The translations under genes were made by a program, and so were the position numbers. DNA of 64,000 nucleotides from Cuneatibacter sp. NSJ-177 (GTDB lineage Bacteria; Bacillota; Clostridia; Lachnospirales; Lachnospiraceae): the NCBI RefSeq assembly GCF_022867805.1, contig NZ_JALIFO010000006.1, positions 1,211,450-1,275,449 of the forward strand, read 5' to 3'. The notes under the pieces are model-generated. The model saw only the letters and a list, made by a program, of their open reading frames with translations, ran no database searches and was not told the origin of the DNA. Below are positions 7,706-15,592 of this stretch, piece after piece. Within the stretch, counting starts at the first letter, position 1; every line of letters begins with the position of its first letter.

Positions 7706-8866
7706 ATGAGAATTATATTATATACGGGAAAAGGCGGGGTGGGAAAGACCAGCGTGGCGGCGGCCAGCGCCTGCCGGATCGCAGAATCCGGAAAGAATGT
7801 GCTGATCATGAGTACGGATCCGGCCCACAGCCTGGGGGATTCCCTGGAACAAAAACTGGGCAACGAACCGGTTCCCGTGGCGGACCGCCTCTTTGCCATG
7901 GAGATCGACACGGTCCGCGAAAGCGAAAAAAGCTGGGGAAACCTCAAGGGATATTTCAAGGAACTTTTGACCTCCCATGGCCAAGGCGGAATCGAAGTGG
8001 AGGAGCTTTTGGTATTTCCCGGACTGGAGGAACTGTTCTCCTTGTTCCGGATCCTGGACTTCTATGAGGAAAATGCGTTTGACGTGCTGATCGTGGACTG
8101 CGCGCCTACCGGGGAGACACTTTCTCTCTTAAAGTATCCAGAAAAGCTGTCCGGATTCATGAGGAAGGTCCTGCCGGCCAAGCGCAAAGGCGTCCAGATC
8201 GCAGGGCCTCTGGTAGAAAAACTGACAAAGATACCCATGCCGGAGGATTCGGTCTTCGACGACCTGGAGCGCGTGATGGACAAAATGGAACGGCTTCAAA
8301 AATTGCTCTTGGACCGGGAAACGGTCAGCCTGCGGATCGTAACTACACCGGAGAAAATCGTGATCCGCGAGGCAAAACGGAATTTCACCTGCCTCCATCT
8401 TTTCAATTACAATGTGGATGCCGTGATTGTAAACCGGATTTATCCGGATCGCGCGATGGAAGGGTATTTCAGTAAATGGAAAATCATGCAGCGGGAAGGA
8501 TTGGCGGAGATCGAAGAGAGTTTTTCTGAGGTTCCGCGTTTTAATCTGGAACTGCAAAAGGAAGAGGTTCGAACCCTTCCGGTTCTGCGGCGGATTGGAG
8601 AAGTGCTGTTTTCCGGCGCAGACGCGTCCGAAGTTTTATTCTGTGAGGAAATCTACTCGGTAAACCGGGAGGCGGGCCAGGTGGTGTTACGCGTTCTCCT
8701 CCCCTTTGCGAGAAAGGAGGAGCTGGATCTCCGCCAGTACGAAGGGGAACTGATCTTGGGCGTGCAAAATCAAACCAGGCGCTTTCCGCTGCCGGAGGAG
8801 GCAAAGGGAAGGGAGCTCATAGGCGCAAAATGGGCGGATGGCTACTTGAACATTCGTTTTTCTTAA
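7706..8866 (+). CDS. ArsA/Get3-family ATPase with C-terminal HSP20-like domain (copy 2)
   Basis: A 386-residue paralogue of the ATPase at 6319. Walker A is TGKGGVGKTSVA at residues 7-18, switch I is IMSTDPAHSLGD and switch II is VDCAPTGETLSLLKYPE. The tail from about residue 310 (GQVVLRVLLPFARKEELDL to WADGYLNIRFS) is again an HSP20-like domain. The two copies align along their whole length but are well diverged, which suggests a heteromeric or pseudo-heterodimeric ATPase rather than a recent duplication. RBS AGGAGG is at 7696-7701, overlapping the stop of the small gene. Last gene of the operon. Confidence 0.85.
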   Translation: MRIILYTGKGGVGKTSVAAASACRIAESGKNVLIMSTDPAHSLGDSLEQKLGNEPVPVADRLFAMEIDTVRESEKSWGNLKGYFKELLTSHGQGGIEVEELLVFPGLEELFSLFRILDFYEENAFDVLIVDCAPTGETLSLLKYPEKLSGFMRKVLPAKRKGVQIAGPLVEKLTKIPMPEDSVFDDLERVMDKMERLQKLLLDRETVSLRIVTTPEKIVIREAKRNFTCLHLFNYNVDAVIVNRIYPDRAMEGYFSKWKIMQREGLAEIEESFSEVPRFNLELQKEEVRTLPVLRRIGEVLFSGADASEVLFCEEIYSVNREAGQVVLRVLLPFARKEELDLRQYEGELILGVQNQTRRFPLPEEAKGRELIGAKWADGYLNIRFS

Positions 8867-8996
8867 TACGGACTTCCTTTTCACCCACATAAATCCTGAT
8901 CAAGCAAAAAAGGTAAAGAAACAGTGGAAAATTGAGGGAAAAGCTGTTAGGATAGGATACAATGAGTTTTTTTGCTTTTCAGGAGGAGTAATAGGT

Positions 8997-10382
8997 ATGT
9001 GGAAGAAACTGAAGATTCTATTTGCGCCGACCGATATGACGGAAGGGACGCCCTGGAAGAAAATCGTGGCGTTCATGATTCCCATGCTTTTGGGAAATAT
9101 CGCGCAGCAATTGTACAATACCGTGGACAGCATCGTGGTCGGCCAATACGTGGGTGACAACGCGCTGGCCGCCGTGGGAAGCGCCGGACCGATTCTGAAT
9201 CTTTTGCTGGTGCTCTTCATCGGGATTTCCGTGGGAGCCGGGATCATGGTTTCCCAGTATTTCGGCGCCAGAAACCGGGAAGAACTATCCAGCACCATCG
9301 GCTGCTGCATCACGCTGACGGCGATCTCGTCTGTGATTTTGATGGTGGTGGCTCCGCTGGTATCCCGCCCGCTCTTAAAACTGCTGCACACGCCGGACAC
9401 AATCATCGACTGGTGCGTTTCCTATCTGGTCATTATCTTTGTGGGAATCGCCGGCATGGCCTACTATAATATTTTGAGCGGAATCCTGCGCGGACTGGGA
9501 GACTCCGTCTCAGCGCTGATCTATCTGCTGATCGCCACAGTGCTGAACATCATCCTGGACATCCTGTTTGTCACGCAGTTTCACATGGAGGTGGCGGGCG
9601 TGGCGCTGGCCACCATCATTGCCCAGGCGGTCTCTTCTGTGCTCTGTATTTTAAAATTGGCGCGCATGACCGATATTTTTGATCTGAAACTGCGGTATTT
9701 GCGCCCGAAGCGCAAGCACACGGCCAATATCATCCGCTTGGGCCTGCCTTCCGGCTTCACCCAAATGATTCTATCCATGGCCATGATTCTGGTCCAGTCG
9801 CTTTCGAACCGGTTCGGCGAAATGTTCATTGCCGCAAACGTTATTGTAATGCGCGTGGACGGCTTCGCCATGATGCCGAACTTTTCCTTCGGCACGGCCA
9901 TGACCACCTTTGCCGGGCAGAACGTAGGCGCGCAGAAATATGACCGAGTTCAGCAGGGCGCGAAACAAGGAACCCTGATCGCCATGGGCGTGTCCACTGT
10001 GATCACATCCTTGATCCTGATCTTTGGAAAGGGATTGATGGGGATTTTCACCGAAACCGCGGAGCTGGTGGAACTGAGCCGGTATATGATGGGGATTCTG
10101 GCTGTCGGCTATATTGCCATGGCAGTGACCCAGAGCCTGTCCGGCGTGATGCGGGGCGCGGGAGACTCCATGACGCCGATGTGGATTTCGCTGGTGACCA
10201 CGGTGCTGATCCGGATCCCCATCGCCTACGGCATCTCCTGGCTGACCCGGACGGAAGAACTGCCCTTCGGACGGAGCGAATGCGTCTTTGTATCCCTTTT
10301 GATCTCCTGGGTTCTGGGAGCTGTGATCACTGCGTTTTTCTACCGCAGAGGAAAGTGGAAGACCAAAGCGCTGAGGGATTGA
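8997..10382 (+). CDS. MATE-family multidrug/sodium antiporter
   Basis: A 461-residue inner-membrane protein with about 12 hydrophobic segments in two homologous halves, typical MATE length. Diagnostic parts are the MLLGNIAQQLYNTVDSIVVGQYVG segment in helix 1, GAGIMVSQYFGARN after helix 2, LSGILRGLGDS, and the mirrored ALSGVMRGAGDS-like SLSGVMRGAGDS in the second half. It exports cationic compounds against Na+ or H+ in characterised members. RBS AGGAGG lies 10 nt upstream of ATG 8997. The 130-bp gap before it shows no clear promoter. It is followed by a bidirectional terminator. Substrate unknown. Confidence 0.9.
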   Translation: MWKKLKILFAPTDMTEGTPWKKIVAFMIPMLLGNIAQQLYNTVDSIVVGQYVGDNALAAVGSAGPILNLLLVLFIGISVGAGIMVSQYFGARNREELSSTIGCCITLTAISSVILMVVAPLVSRPLLKLLHTPDTIIDWCVSYLVIIFVGIAGMAYYNILSGILRGLGDSVSALIYLLIATVLNIILDILFVTQFHMEVAGVALATIIAQAVSSVLCILKLARMTDIFDLKLRYLRPKRKHTANIIRLGLPSGFTQMILSMAMILVQSLSNRFGEMFIAANVIVMRVDGFAMMPNFSFGTAMTTFAGQNVGAQKYDRVQQGAKQGTLIAMGVSTVITSLILIFGKGLMGIFTETAELVELSRYMMGILAVGYIAMAVTQSLSGVMRGAGDSMTPMWISLVTTVLIRIPIAYGISWLTRTEELPFGRSECVFVSLLISWVLGAVITAFFYRRGKWKTKALRD

Positions 10383-10389
10383 CGGACGA

Positions 10390-10428
10390 AAAAAAGGAAG
10401 AGGAGAATGGGAATCCTCTTCCTTTTTT
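10390..10428. terminator. bidirectional terminator between MATE and esterase genes
   Basis: A perfect 15-bp stem (10390-10404 with 10414-10428) starts with six A and ends with six T, so it has a U-tract in both directions. It serves the MATE gene on the plus strand and the esterase gene on the minus strand. Confidence 0.9.
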
Positions 10429-10475
10429 CTATTCATCAGATGTTCTTACACCGGATTTCTCCAAAGGAGATTCCT

Positions 10476-11966
10476 TTACGGCATCCACTTCTTCTCCGCA
10501 AAGCGGTCCTTCCAGAAAGCAAAGTCTTTCTTCCAGTACCCTCGATCCAGCTCCCACTGTTCCCCGATGGCCATCACCGCGCCGTCCGGCTCGTACTTCG
10601 GCCATTCCGGAATCGCGGGAGTATTGGGATCTCCGGATTTTGCGAACGCGGCCCATACATCCATCATCTGGAAGGAGAGCTGTTCCGGCGCGCCTTCCGG
10701 GATCAGATTGCCGAATACATAGTTGCAGGGGGCGCCGTGGAGGGCGCGCCAGCCTTCCTTCGGATCCCGGAGGCGGAACGTAAACTCGTAAACCGGGATA
10801 TGAGAGCAGCAGGCGCGTCCGATCCATTCGCCGCCCAGCCGTAGCCCAAGATCATTGTGCACGGACATGTAAGCTTCCTTCTCCGTCATCTCCGGATGGA
10901 GCAGGCGGAACGCCTCCATGTCAGCCTCAGTGACCACTTTATCGCTGTTTCTTTGAATCACGGAAGCCTTGGTTTCCTCCGTGTTCATTTTCAGGAACAT
11001 CTGATCGTATTCCCCTTCACTGCCCCCGATCATCAGTGCCTTCGCCTTGAAATCCCCCTCTGTCAGACGGCGGAAAGCCTCGCTGCTGACAGTCAGTTCA
11101 TCTTGAACCGGAGAGAAGAGTTTGCTGGCCTTGCTGCCGCCGTAGCGGAAACCAAAAAGTTTTTTCTGTGCCTCCAAAATTTGCTCCGCGGACAAAGCCA
11201 ATGCTTCCTCAAGGCTCGATACCCCGGCCAGCTCCAAAAACTTGCGGCCGATCTCCTCACTGGTATCCATTGCGACGGTGCCCAGATCCGTCATATAGGA
11301 GCTTTGGATGATGGCTTTCTGGAAAAATTCTTCCGCTTCCGGTATCACCAGCAGATGGCTGATGGCGTTGGAGCCGGCGGAATGACCGTACATGGTAACA
11401 TTTTCCGGATCGCCGCCGAAAGCCTCAATGTTTTGATTCGTCCATCTCAGCGCGGCGATCAGATCGAGGAGCGCCAGGTTGTTGCTGAAACGGTAAGCTC
11501 CGTCCGGATCCACACTGCTGAGGTTTAAGCTGCCCAGCACGCCGACCCGGTAATTGGGGGCTACCACCAGAAGATCCGGATGAACTTTCACCAGCTTCTC
11601 CGGCAGATTCAAGCGTTTATAATTGTACCCCATGATATAGGAGCCGCCGTACACCCAGAACAGGACGGCTTTTTTCGGCGTTTTCAGGTCAGCGGCCCAA
11701 ATATTCAGGTTCAGGCAGTCCTCCGAAGTGGGAACATCGAGAAAATCTCCGTTTCTTTTGGCAAAAAAAGGATCAGGCTCCGCCTGAATCGGGGCAGGGC
11801 CATAGGCCTTGGCTTCCAGTACTCCGGAGAAGGGGGGAATGGCCTTTGGAGCCTGCCAGCGCCCGGCCTTGGCGAAAGGGATATTCAGGAAGGTATACAC
11901 GCCTTCCTCCCCCTGAAATCCTTCGATGGTTCCGCAAGGCGTGGTTACGGTTGCAATATTACTCAT
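10476..11966 (-). CDS. type-B carboxylesterase (para-nitrobenzyl esterase-like)
   Basis: A 496-residue alpha/beta hydrolase of the carboxylesterase type-B family, normal length for bacterial members. Visible marks are the N-terminal TPCGTIEGF and FLNIPFAKA segments, the EDCLNLNIWA motif, the oxyanion-hole VYGGSYIMGY (the family HGG replaced by YGG), the nucleophile elbow GHSAG, and a late HGAPCNYVFG containing the probable catalytic His. No signal peptide, so it is probably cytosolic. The start is ATG 11966, with AAAGGA upstream; the ORF extends 17 codons further without support. It lies just downstream of a CitMHS permease, with a terminator hairpin between. Hydrolysis of a small ester imported by the permease is inferred. 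Confidence 0.88.
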   Translation of the reverse strand: MSNIATVTTPCGTIEGFQGEEGVYTFLNIPFAKAGRWQAPKAIPPFSGVLEAKAYGPAPIQAEPDPFFAKRNGDFLDVPTSEDCLNLNIWAADLKTPKKAVLFWVYGGSYIMGYNYKRLNLPEKLVKVHPDLLVVAPNYRVGVLGSLNLSSVDPDGAYRFSNNLALLDLIAALRWTNQNIEAFGGDPENVTMYGHSAGSNAISHLLVIPEAEEFFQKAIIQSSYMTDLGTVAMDTSEEIGRKFLELAGVSSLEEALALSAEQILEAQKKLFGFRYGGSKASKLFSPVQDELTVSSEAFRRLTEGDFKAKALMIGGSEGEYDQMFLKMNTEETKASVIQRNSDKVVTEADMEAFRLLHPEMTEKEAYMSVHNDLGLRLGGEWIGRACCSHIPVYEFTFRLRDPKEGWRALHGAPCNYVFGNLIPEGAPEQLSFQMMDVWAAFAKSGDPNTPAIPEWPKYEPDGAVMAIGEQWELDRGYWKKDFAFWKDRFAEKKWMP

Positions 11967-12002
11967 AAAAATCTCATTCCTTTCTTTATTAGCGGCTGAA
12001 AA

Positions 12003-12032
12003 AAATCCTCCTCCCAAAAGGAAGGAGGATTT
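12003..12032 (-). terminator. terminator/attenuator between permease 1 and the esterase
   Basis: A perfect 10-bp stem (12003-12012 with 12023-12032) is followed on the minus strand by seven T. It lies between the stop of the CitMHS gene (12051) and the start of the esterase (11966). Only 36 nt remain for another promoter, so esterase expression probably depends on read-through. Confidence 0.8.
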
Positions 12033-12050
12033 AAAATTTTACCGTATGAT

Positions 12051-13361
12051 TTAGATCGGAAGCATTCCGGTTACGACCATGAAGGCAAGCATCAGAAGGC
12101 TGAATCCATAGATCGGTACGAGAGAATACTTCAGGTGATCCTTCATCTCCACGCCTCCGGCCAGGCTTAATGCCAGGTAGGGCGCGGCATTAAAGAGATT
12201 TACATTGGCGCTGATTACACCGGTGGCAAACACCGCCCCCAGCACCTGCTCTGCGGTAAAACCAAGTCCCAGGCTGGTAACAATAGGAATCAGGGCAGGC
12301 AGGATCACCGAGTTTTTCGTGCCGCCGATCGTGATCGAGAGCGGCAGGCTCAGCAGACAAAGAATAAACGGCAGGTGAGTCAGGAATCCGGAATTTACGT
12401 TGGCTGCAATGTAGTTGGCCAGATCATTGAGGGCTCCGGTTCCGCCGTTGATTCCAACCAGGACACCGACGCCGAGCATCGTGAAGGCCATGTTCAGTGC
12501 GACCGGCGAGTGACGTTTCATATACTCACCGCGCTCTTTAGCCGAGTGAAAATTGACCATCAGAAGCAGCACGTAGCCAAAACCAAAGCCAACGTTGGTG
12601 CTGATCTTTCCGGACAGCAGCGCGATCAAGAGCACAATCGTGACGACTCCGTCAAAGATCGCAACACCTTTTCCGTAAGGCAGCTCCACCGGCTTGCTGA
12701 TCTCTGCCTTCATCACATCAAATTCTTCCTTTGTCATTCCTGCGCCGTGACGCTTTTCGAGGATGGAAATTGGAATACACATCAGGAGCAGAGCAACGAT
12801 ACAGAAAATAATCAGAGGACGCAGGAACAGATATACATTATAGACGTCCACGCCCACATAGGAAGCAGCCTCATTGATGCCAGGGGCCCAGGGCAGCAGG
12901 ATGATAATACCGGAGCCAAGGCTCTCCACAAGGAGAAGCGCGGTGGCACGGATCTTCTGTTTTTCAAATACCGGGCGCATCGTCGGGATGGTGCAGAGCG
13001 CCGTGGTAGCGCCGGAAGCACTGAGGGCGCTGGCCATGGAAAGTACCGCCGCCACCAAAACACTGCCAAGTACACTGTTTCCCAGGAAGCGCATGATGAA
13101 CTTGACCAGGGCGTTAAACACGCCGGCTTCTGTCAGGATGTTAAAGTACAGTACGGCAAAAACCATCAGGAATAGAGTACCAGATACGGATTTCAGACCG
13201 TTTCCGATGAAGCCGTTGATCTCCGCTAGGGAAAATCCCATAAAGAGTGCTGCGATGATCGGGACGCCGGTAAAGATGACGCCCGGGCTGGCGGGTGCTT
13301 TAAAGACAAGCACAATGATCGCCAGCAGCATAATGAGTGTGATAATGACATTAACTGACAT
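12051..13361 (-). CDS. CitMHS-type organic acid permease (copy 1)
   Basis: A 436-residue membrane protein with about 11-12 hydrophobic segments. It resembles the CitMHS group of the ion-transporter superfamily: the ISGTLFLMVFAVLYF-type helix (here VSGTLFLMVFAVLYF), SGATTALCTIPTMRP with the acidic CitMHS 'DGDG' motif altered to SASGATT, and a second-half SITIGGTKNSVILPA segment. CitMHS members import citrate with a divalent metal and protons, but the altered motif argues for another carboxylate. RBS GGAGGAGG precedes the start. It is driven by the promoter at 13427-13455 and followed by a terminator and the esterase. A close paralogue is at 18359. Confidence 0.8.
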   Translation of the reverse strand: MSVNVIITLIMLLAIIVLVFKAPASPGVIFTGVPIIAALFMGFSLAEINGFIGNGLKSVSGTLFLMVFAVLYFNILTEAGVFNALVKFIMRFLGNSVLGSVLVAAVLSMASALSASGATTALCTIPTMRPVFEKQKIRATALLLVESLGSGIIILLPWAPGINEAASYVGVDVYNVYLFLRPLIIFCIVALLLMCIPISILEKRHGAGMTKEEFDVMKAEISKPVELPYGKGVAIFDGVVTIVLLIALLSGKISTNVGFGFGYVLLLMVNFHSAKERGEYMKRHSPVALNMAFTMLGVGVLVGINGGTGALNDLANYIAANVNSGFLTHLPFILCLLSLPLSITIGGTKNSVILPALIPIVTSLGLGFTAEQVLGAVFATGVISANVNLFNAAPYLALSLAGGVEMKDHLKYSLVPIYGFSLLMLAFMVVTGMLPI

Positions 13362-13426
13362 AGTTTCCTCCTCCGTCTCTGACGCCGTTCCAGCCGGTCC
13401 GGCGCCGTTTTTTTCTTAGTATCTGT

Positions 13427-13469
13427 ATCATAATGATTTCTGTGTGATTCGACAATGGACACTGTGCAC
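13427..13469 (-). promoter_or_regulatory. promoter of permease 1 with island promoter element
   Basis: On the minus strand TTGTCG (13455-13450), 17 bp and TATGAT (13432-13427) form a good promoter. Its -35 overlaps the end of an 18-nt element (13469-13452, GTGCACAGTGTCCATTGT) that recurs in front of the CocE-like gene and permease 2 with 13 identical positions in all three. CTGTGCACAG at 13462-13471 is also a perfect palindrome. Confidence 0.75.
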
Positions 13470-13515
13470 AGAAACCAAAATCCGATTTTAGGCAAGTCTC
13501 ATGCAAATACTATCT

Positions 13516-15354
13516 CTAGTTTGCATAGATATCGGGAATTTCCAGATAAGTGCCAGCCTTTCCGCCTAGATAGAGACGAACACTCGGCGTCTCACCATTC
13601 GGATCCGCCTCAAACTCACTCCGGCCCAGATAATACATCCGATCCATCGAGTGGGAGATGGTCATGCGCAGGCAGTGTCCAGCCGGAAGCTCATAGGAGA
13701 CCGGCATCAGATCAATCCAAAGCTCATATTGCTTCCCCTGTTCCAAAAGCTGGACTGAGTCTGATGTACAAGGGTGCCAGGGAAGGCCCAGAAAATCATA
13801 GGGAGGCGCAGCCGTTTTCCGCAGAGACGCACGGAGATGGCCGTCGCTAAACGGAAACGCCAGGCCGCTTTCCGGATCATAGTCGCTGAGAGTCAGAAAA
13901 AAGTCCAGATCCGATACGGTTTTTCCGGAGGCGTTCGGTTCCAATGAAAATACAATATGGCCCATGGGATGACCAATCACCGGAAGCCGGTCCGTGAGAG
14001 GCGCTGTCGTAAAGACGATTCCTTTCTGGTCCACGCCCAACCCATCTTCCCTGGTTGTAATCTGCGTCTCTACATCACTGCGAATTCCATAGACCGCCGG
14101 ATAGCGCAGGTTTGCTTCTGGAATCGGAGTGTGGGAGAGGAGTCCATGGTCCTGGGAAGGGCCGGATGGATGTTTTTCGGTCGTTGGATAAAAAAGAGTT
14201 CGTTTTCCCTCTTGCGCCGGCCAGCACCCGACGGGCTGGTAGGTGCCGGTCCCTTCTTTGCAGAATGTCCTTTTTTCAAAATTGTAGTGTGCGAGCCTCA
14301 GATAGATCGGAGGTTCCTCCATCACTCCGTTTTCAATTCCTTTCATCCAGTAATCAAACCATCGGAGAATCTCCGGCTGCCAGGTCGGGTCCTCCCTTTT
14401 TCCTACGTGATACCAGGGACCAAACGCCAGCTTTTTCGGCAGATTCAGATTTTGGTACATCACAAAGGTATCCCGGCGGAACACGTCAAAGCAGCCTCCG
14501 GCCAGATAGACAGGCACGCCAGAAGCATTGATGGCGTCGAGATAGGTGCTGGCGCTGAGATATTTCCAAACCTCCCCTCCAAAGCGTTCATCGAAGCTGT
14601 CCCGATAAATCAGATCTCTCTGGATGGTCAGCTGTAATCCATTTTTGACATGATCCCGGAGCGCCTGCTTTAACAATACCTTATCCGGATCTTCGTCCAC
14701 TGGAACGGTTTCAGCCGCCACCTCCTCAATCTGCTTTTCCAAGGCTTTTTCGTCCGATTCCCAGATAAAATCCGGGTTTCTCCCATAGGCCCGCGGAATT
14801 CCTCCCCGCACCCAGCCATCATAACGGTTGAAGTCGGTTTGGCCGATAAAGGCGGCTGCCAGATGCTTCGGGCATTGGGAAAGAATCCCCAGTTGGGTCT
14901 GACCGTGATAGGAAAGCCCGACGGTAGCTACCTTCCCATCACAAAAAGGCTGAGCCGCCAGCCATTCCACAAGCTCCGCTCCATCCTTCGCTTCTGTTCT
15001 GGAATTCACCACCTGGCGCACACCGAAAGACGCGCCGGTTCCGCGCGGCTCTGCAATCACCAGGACATAACCATAAGTGGTCAAGGGCAAAAGGCCGATG
15101 CTTTCCGTTGTTGTGGTCTCCGGCACGCCATCTATCACCTTGCCAGTATATTTCCGTCGGGCATAGGGCGTATAGTGCAAAATGACAGGAAGGGGACCGG
15201 CCTTACGGCCATTTTTTAAGGGGAAATAGAAATCGGCTGCCAGTCGGGTTCCATCCGAGAGCTGTACATAACGGCTGATGCGCTCCCGGGATTCATAGAC
15301 TGGTCCGGAGTAACCTTCGTATCGTCCGAACTCTGAAATCTTTTTTGTTTCCAT
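13516..15354 (-). CDS. CocE/NonD-type X-Pro dipeptidyl-peptidase-like hydrolase
   Basis: A 612-residue serine hydrolase of the S15/CocE family. The N-terminal half is an alpha/beta hydrolase with LSDGTRLAADFYFP, VIAEPRGTGASFG and the nucleophile elbow GLSYHGQTQ; a helical cap follows and the C-terminal third is a jelly-roll domain (from about VFSLEPNASGKTVSDLDFFL to the ELPAGHCLRMTISHS segment). Family members cleave esters such as cocaine or N-terminal X-Pro peptides; the natural substrate here is unknown. No signal peptide. RBS AGGAGG is upstream of ATG 15354. It carries its own copy of the island promoter element, so it is probably coregulated with the permeases. Confidence 0.88.
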   Translation of the reverse strand: METKKISEFGRYEGYSGPVYESRERISRYVQLSDGTRLAADFYFPLKNGRKAGPLPVILHYTPYARRKYTGKVIDGVPETTTTESIGLLPLTTYGYVLVIAEPRGTGASFGVRQVVNSRTEAKDGAELVEWLAAQPFCDGKVATVGLSYHGQTQLGILSQCPKHLAAAFIGQTDFNRYDGWVRGGIPRAYGRNPDFIWESDEKALEKQIEEVAAETVPVDEDPDKVLLKQALRDHVKNGLQLTIQRDLIYRDSFDERFGGEVWKYLSASTYLDAINASGVPVYLAGGCFDVFRRDTFVMYQNLNLPKKLAFGPWYHVGKREDPTWQPEILRWFDYWMKGIENGVMEEPPIYLRLAHYNFEKRTFCKEGTGTYQPVGCWPAQEGKRTLFYPTTEKHPSGPSQDHGLLSHTPIPEANLRYPAVYGIRSDVETQITTREDGLGVDQKGIVFTTAPLTDRLPVIGHPMGHIVFSLEPNASGKTVSDLDFFLTLSDYDPESGLAFPFSDGHLRASLRKTAAPPYDFLGLPWHPCTSDSVQLLEQGKQYELWIDLMPVSYELPAGHCLRMTISHSMDRMYYLGRSEFEADPNGETPSVRLYLGGKAGTYLEIPDIYAN

Positions 15355-15393
15355 AATTCCTCCTGGTGATCTATTTTATATTTGAATAAATAG

Positions 15394-15436
15394 AACTTAT
15401 CTCGAAGGGATGGGGAATACAATGGACGTTTTGCCC
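15394..15436 (-). promoter_or_regulatory. promoter of the CocE-like gene with island promoter element
   Basis: The 18-nt element GGGCAAAACGTCCATTGT (minus strand, 15436-15419) ends in the -35 TTGTAT (15422-15417); 17 bp later comes TAAGTT (15399-15394). The last eight bases TCCATTGT are identical to the copies at 13452 and 18245. The -10 box is weak. Confidence 0.65.
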
Positions 15437-15444
15437 AAAAAGAA

Positions 15445-15466
15445 AATCCTGCGAATGGGCAGGATT
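15445..15466 (-). terminator. terminator of the PucR-family gene
   Basis: An 8-bp stem AATCCTGC/GCAGGATT (15445-15452 with 15459-15466) is followed on the minus strand by TTCTTTTT. It lies about 125 nt after the regulator's stop codon and just upstream of the CocE promoter. Confidence 0.65.
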
Positions 15467-15592
15467 CATAAATCGAATGGGATCAGATAAAAACTTGTGA
15501 AAATCGCTTGTTTTTTTAGAAAAATGCCGATAGAATAGGAAAACAGATCCCCCTGGTACAGGCGCCCAAAATCTCGAATCATCTGGAGCGGT

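Noticed and set aside
6319..8866. Arsenite efflux pump (arsA of an ars operon)
   Set aside because: No arsB, arsC, arsD or ArsR-type gene is present, and the arsenite-binding cysteine pattern is not evident; the HSP20-like tails indicate another branch of the family.
12375..13175. Long plus-strand ORF (266 aa) opposite permease 1
   Set aside because: Antisense shadow of a clear membrane-protein gene; composition is polar and His/Gln-rich, with no RBS.
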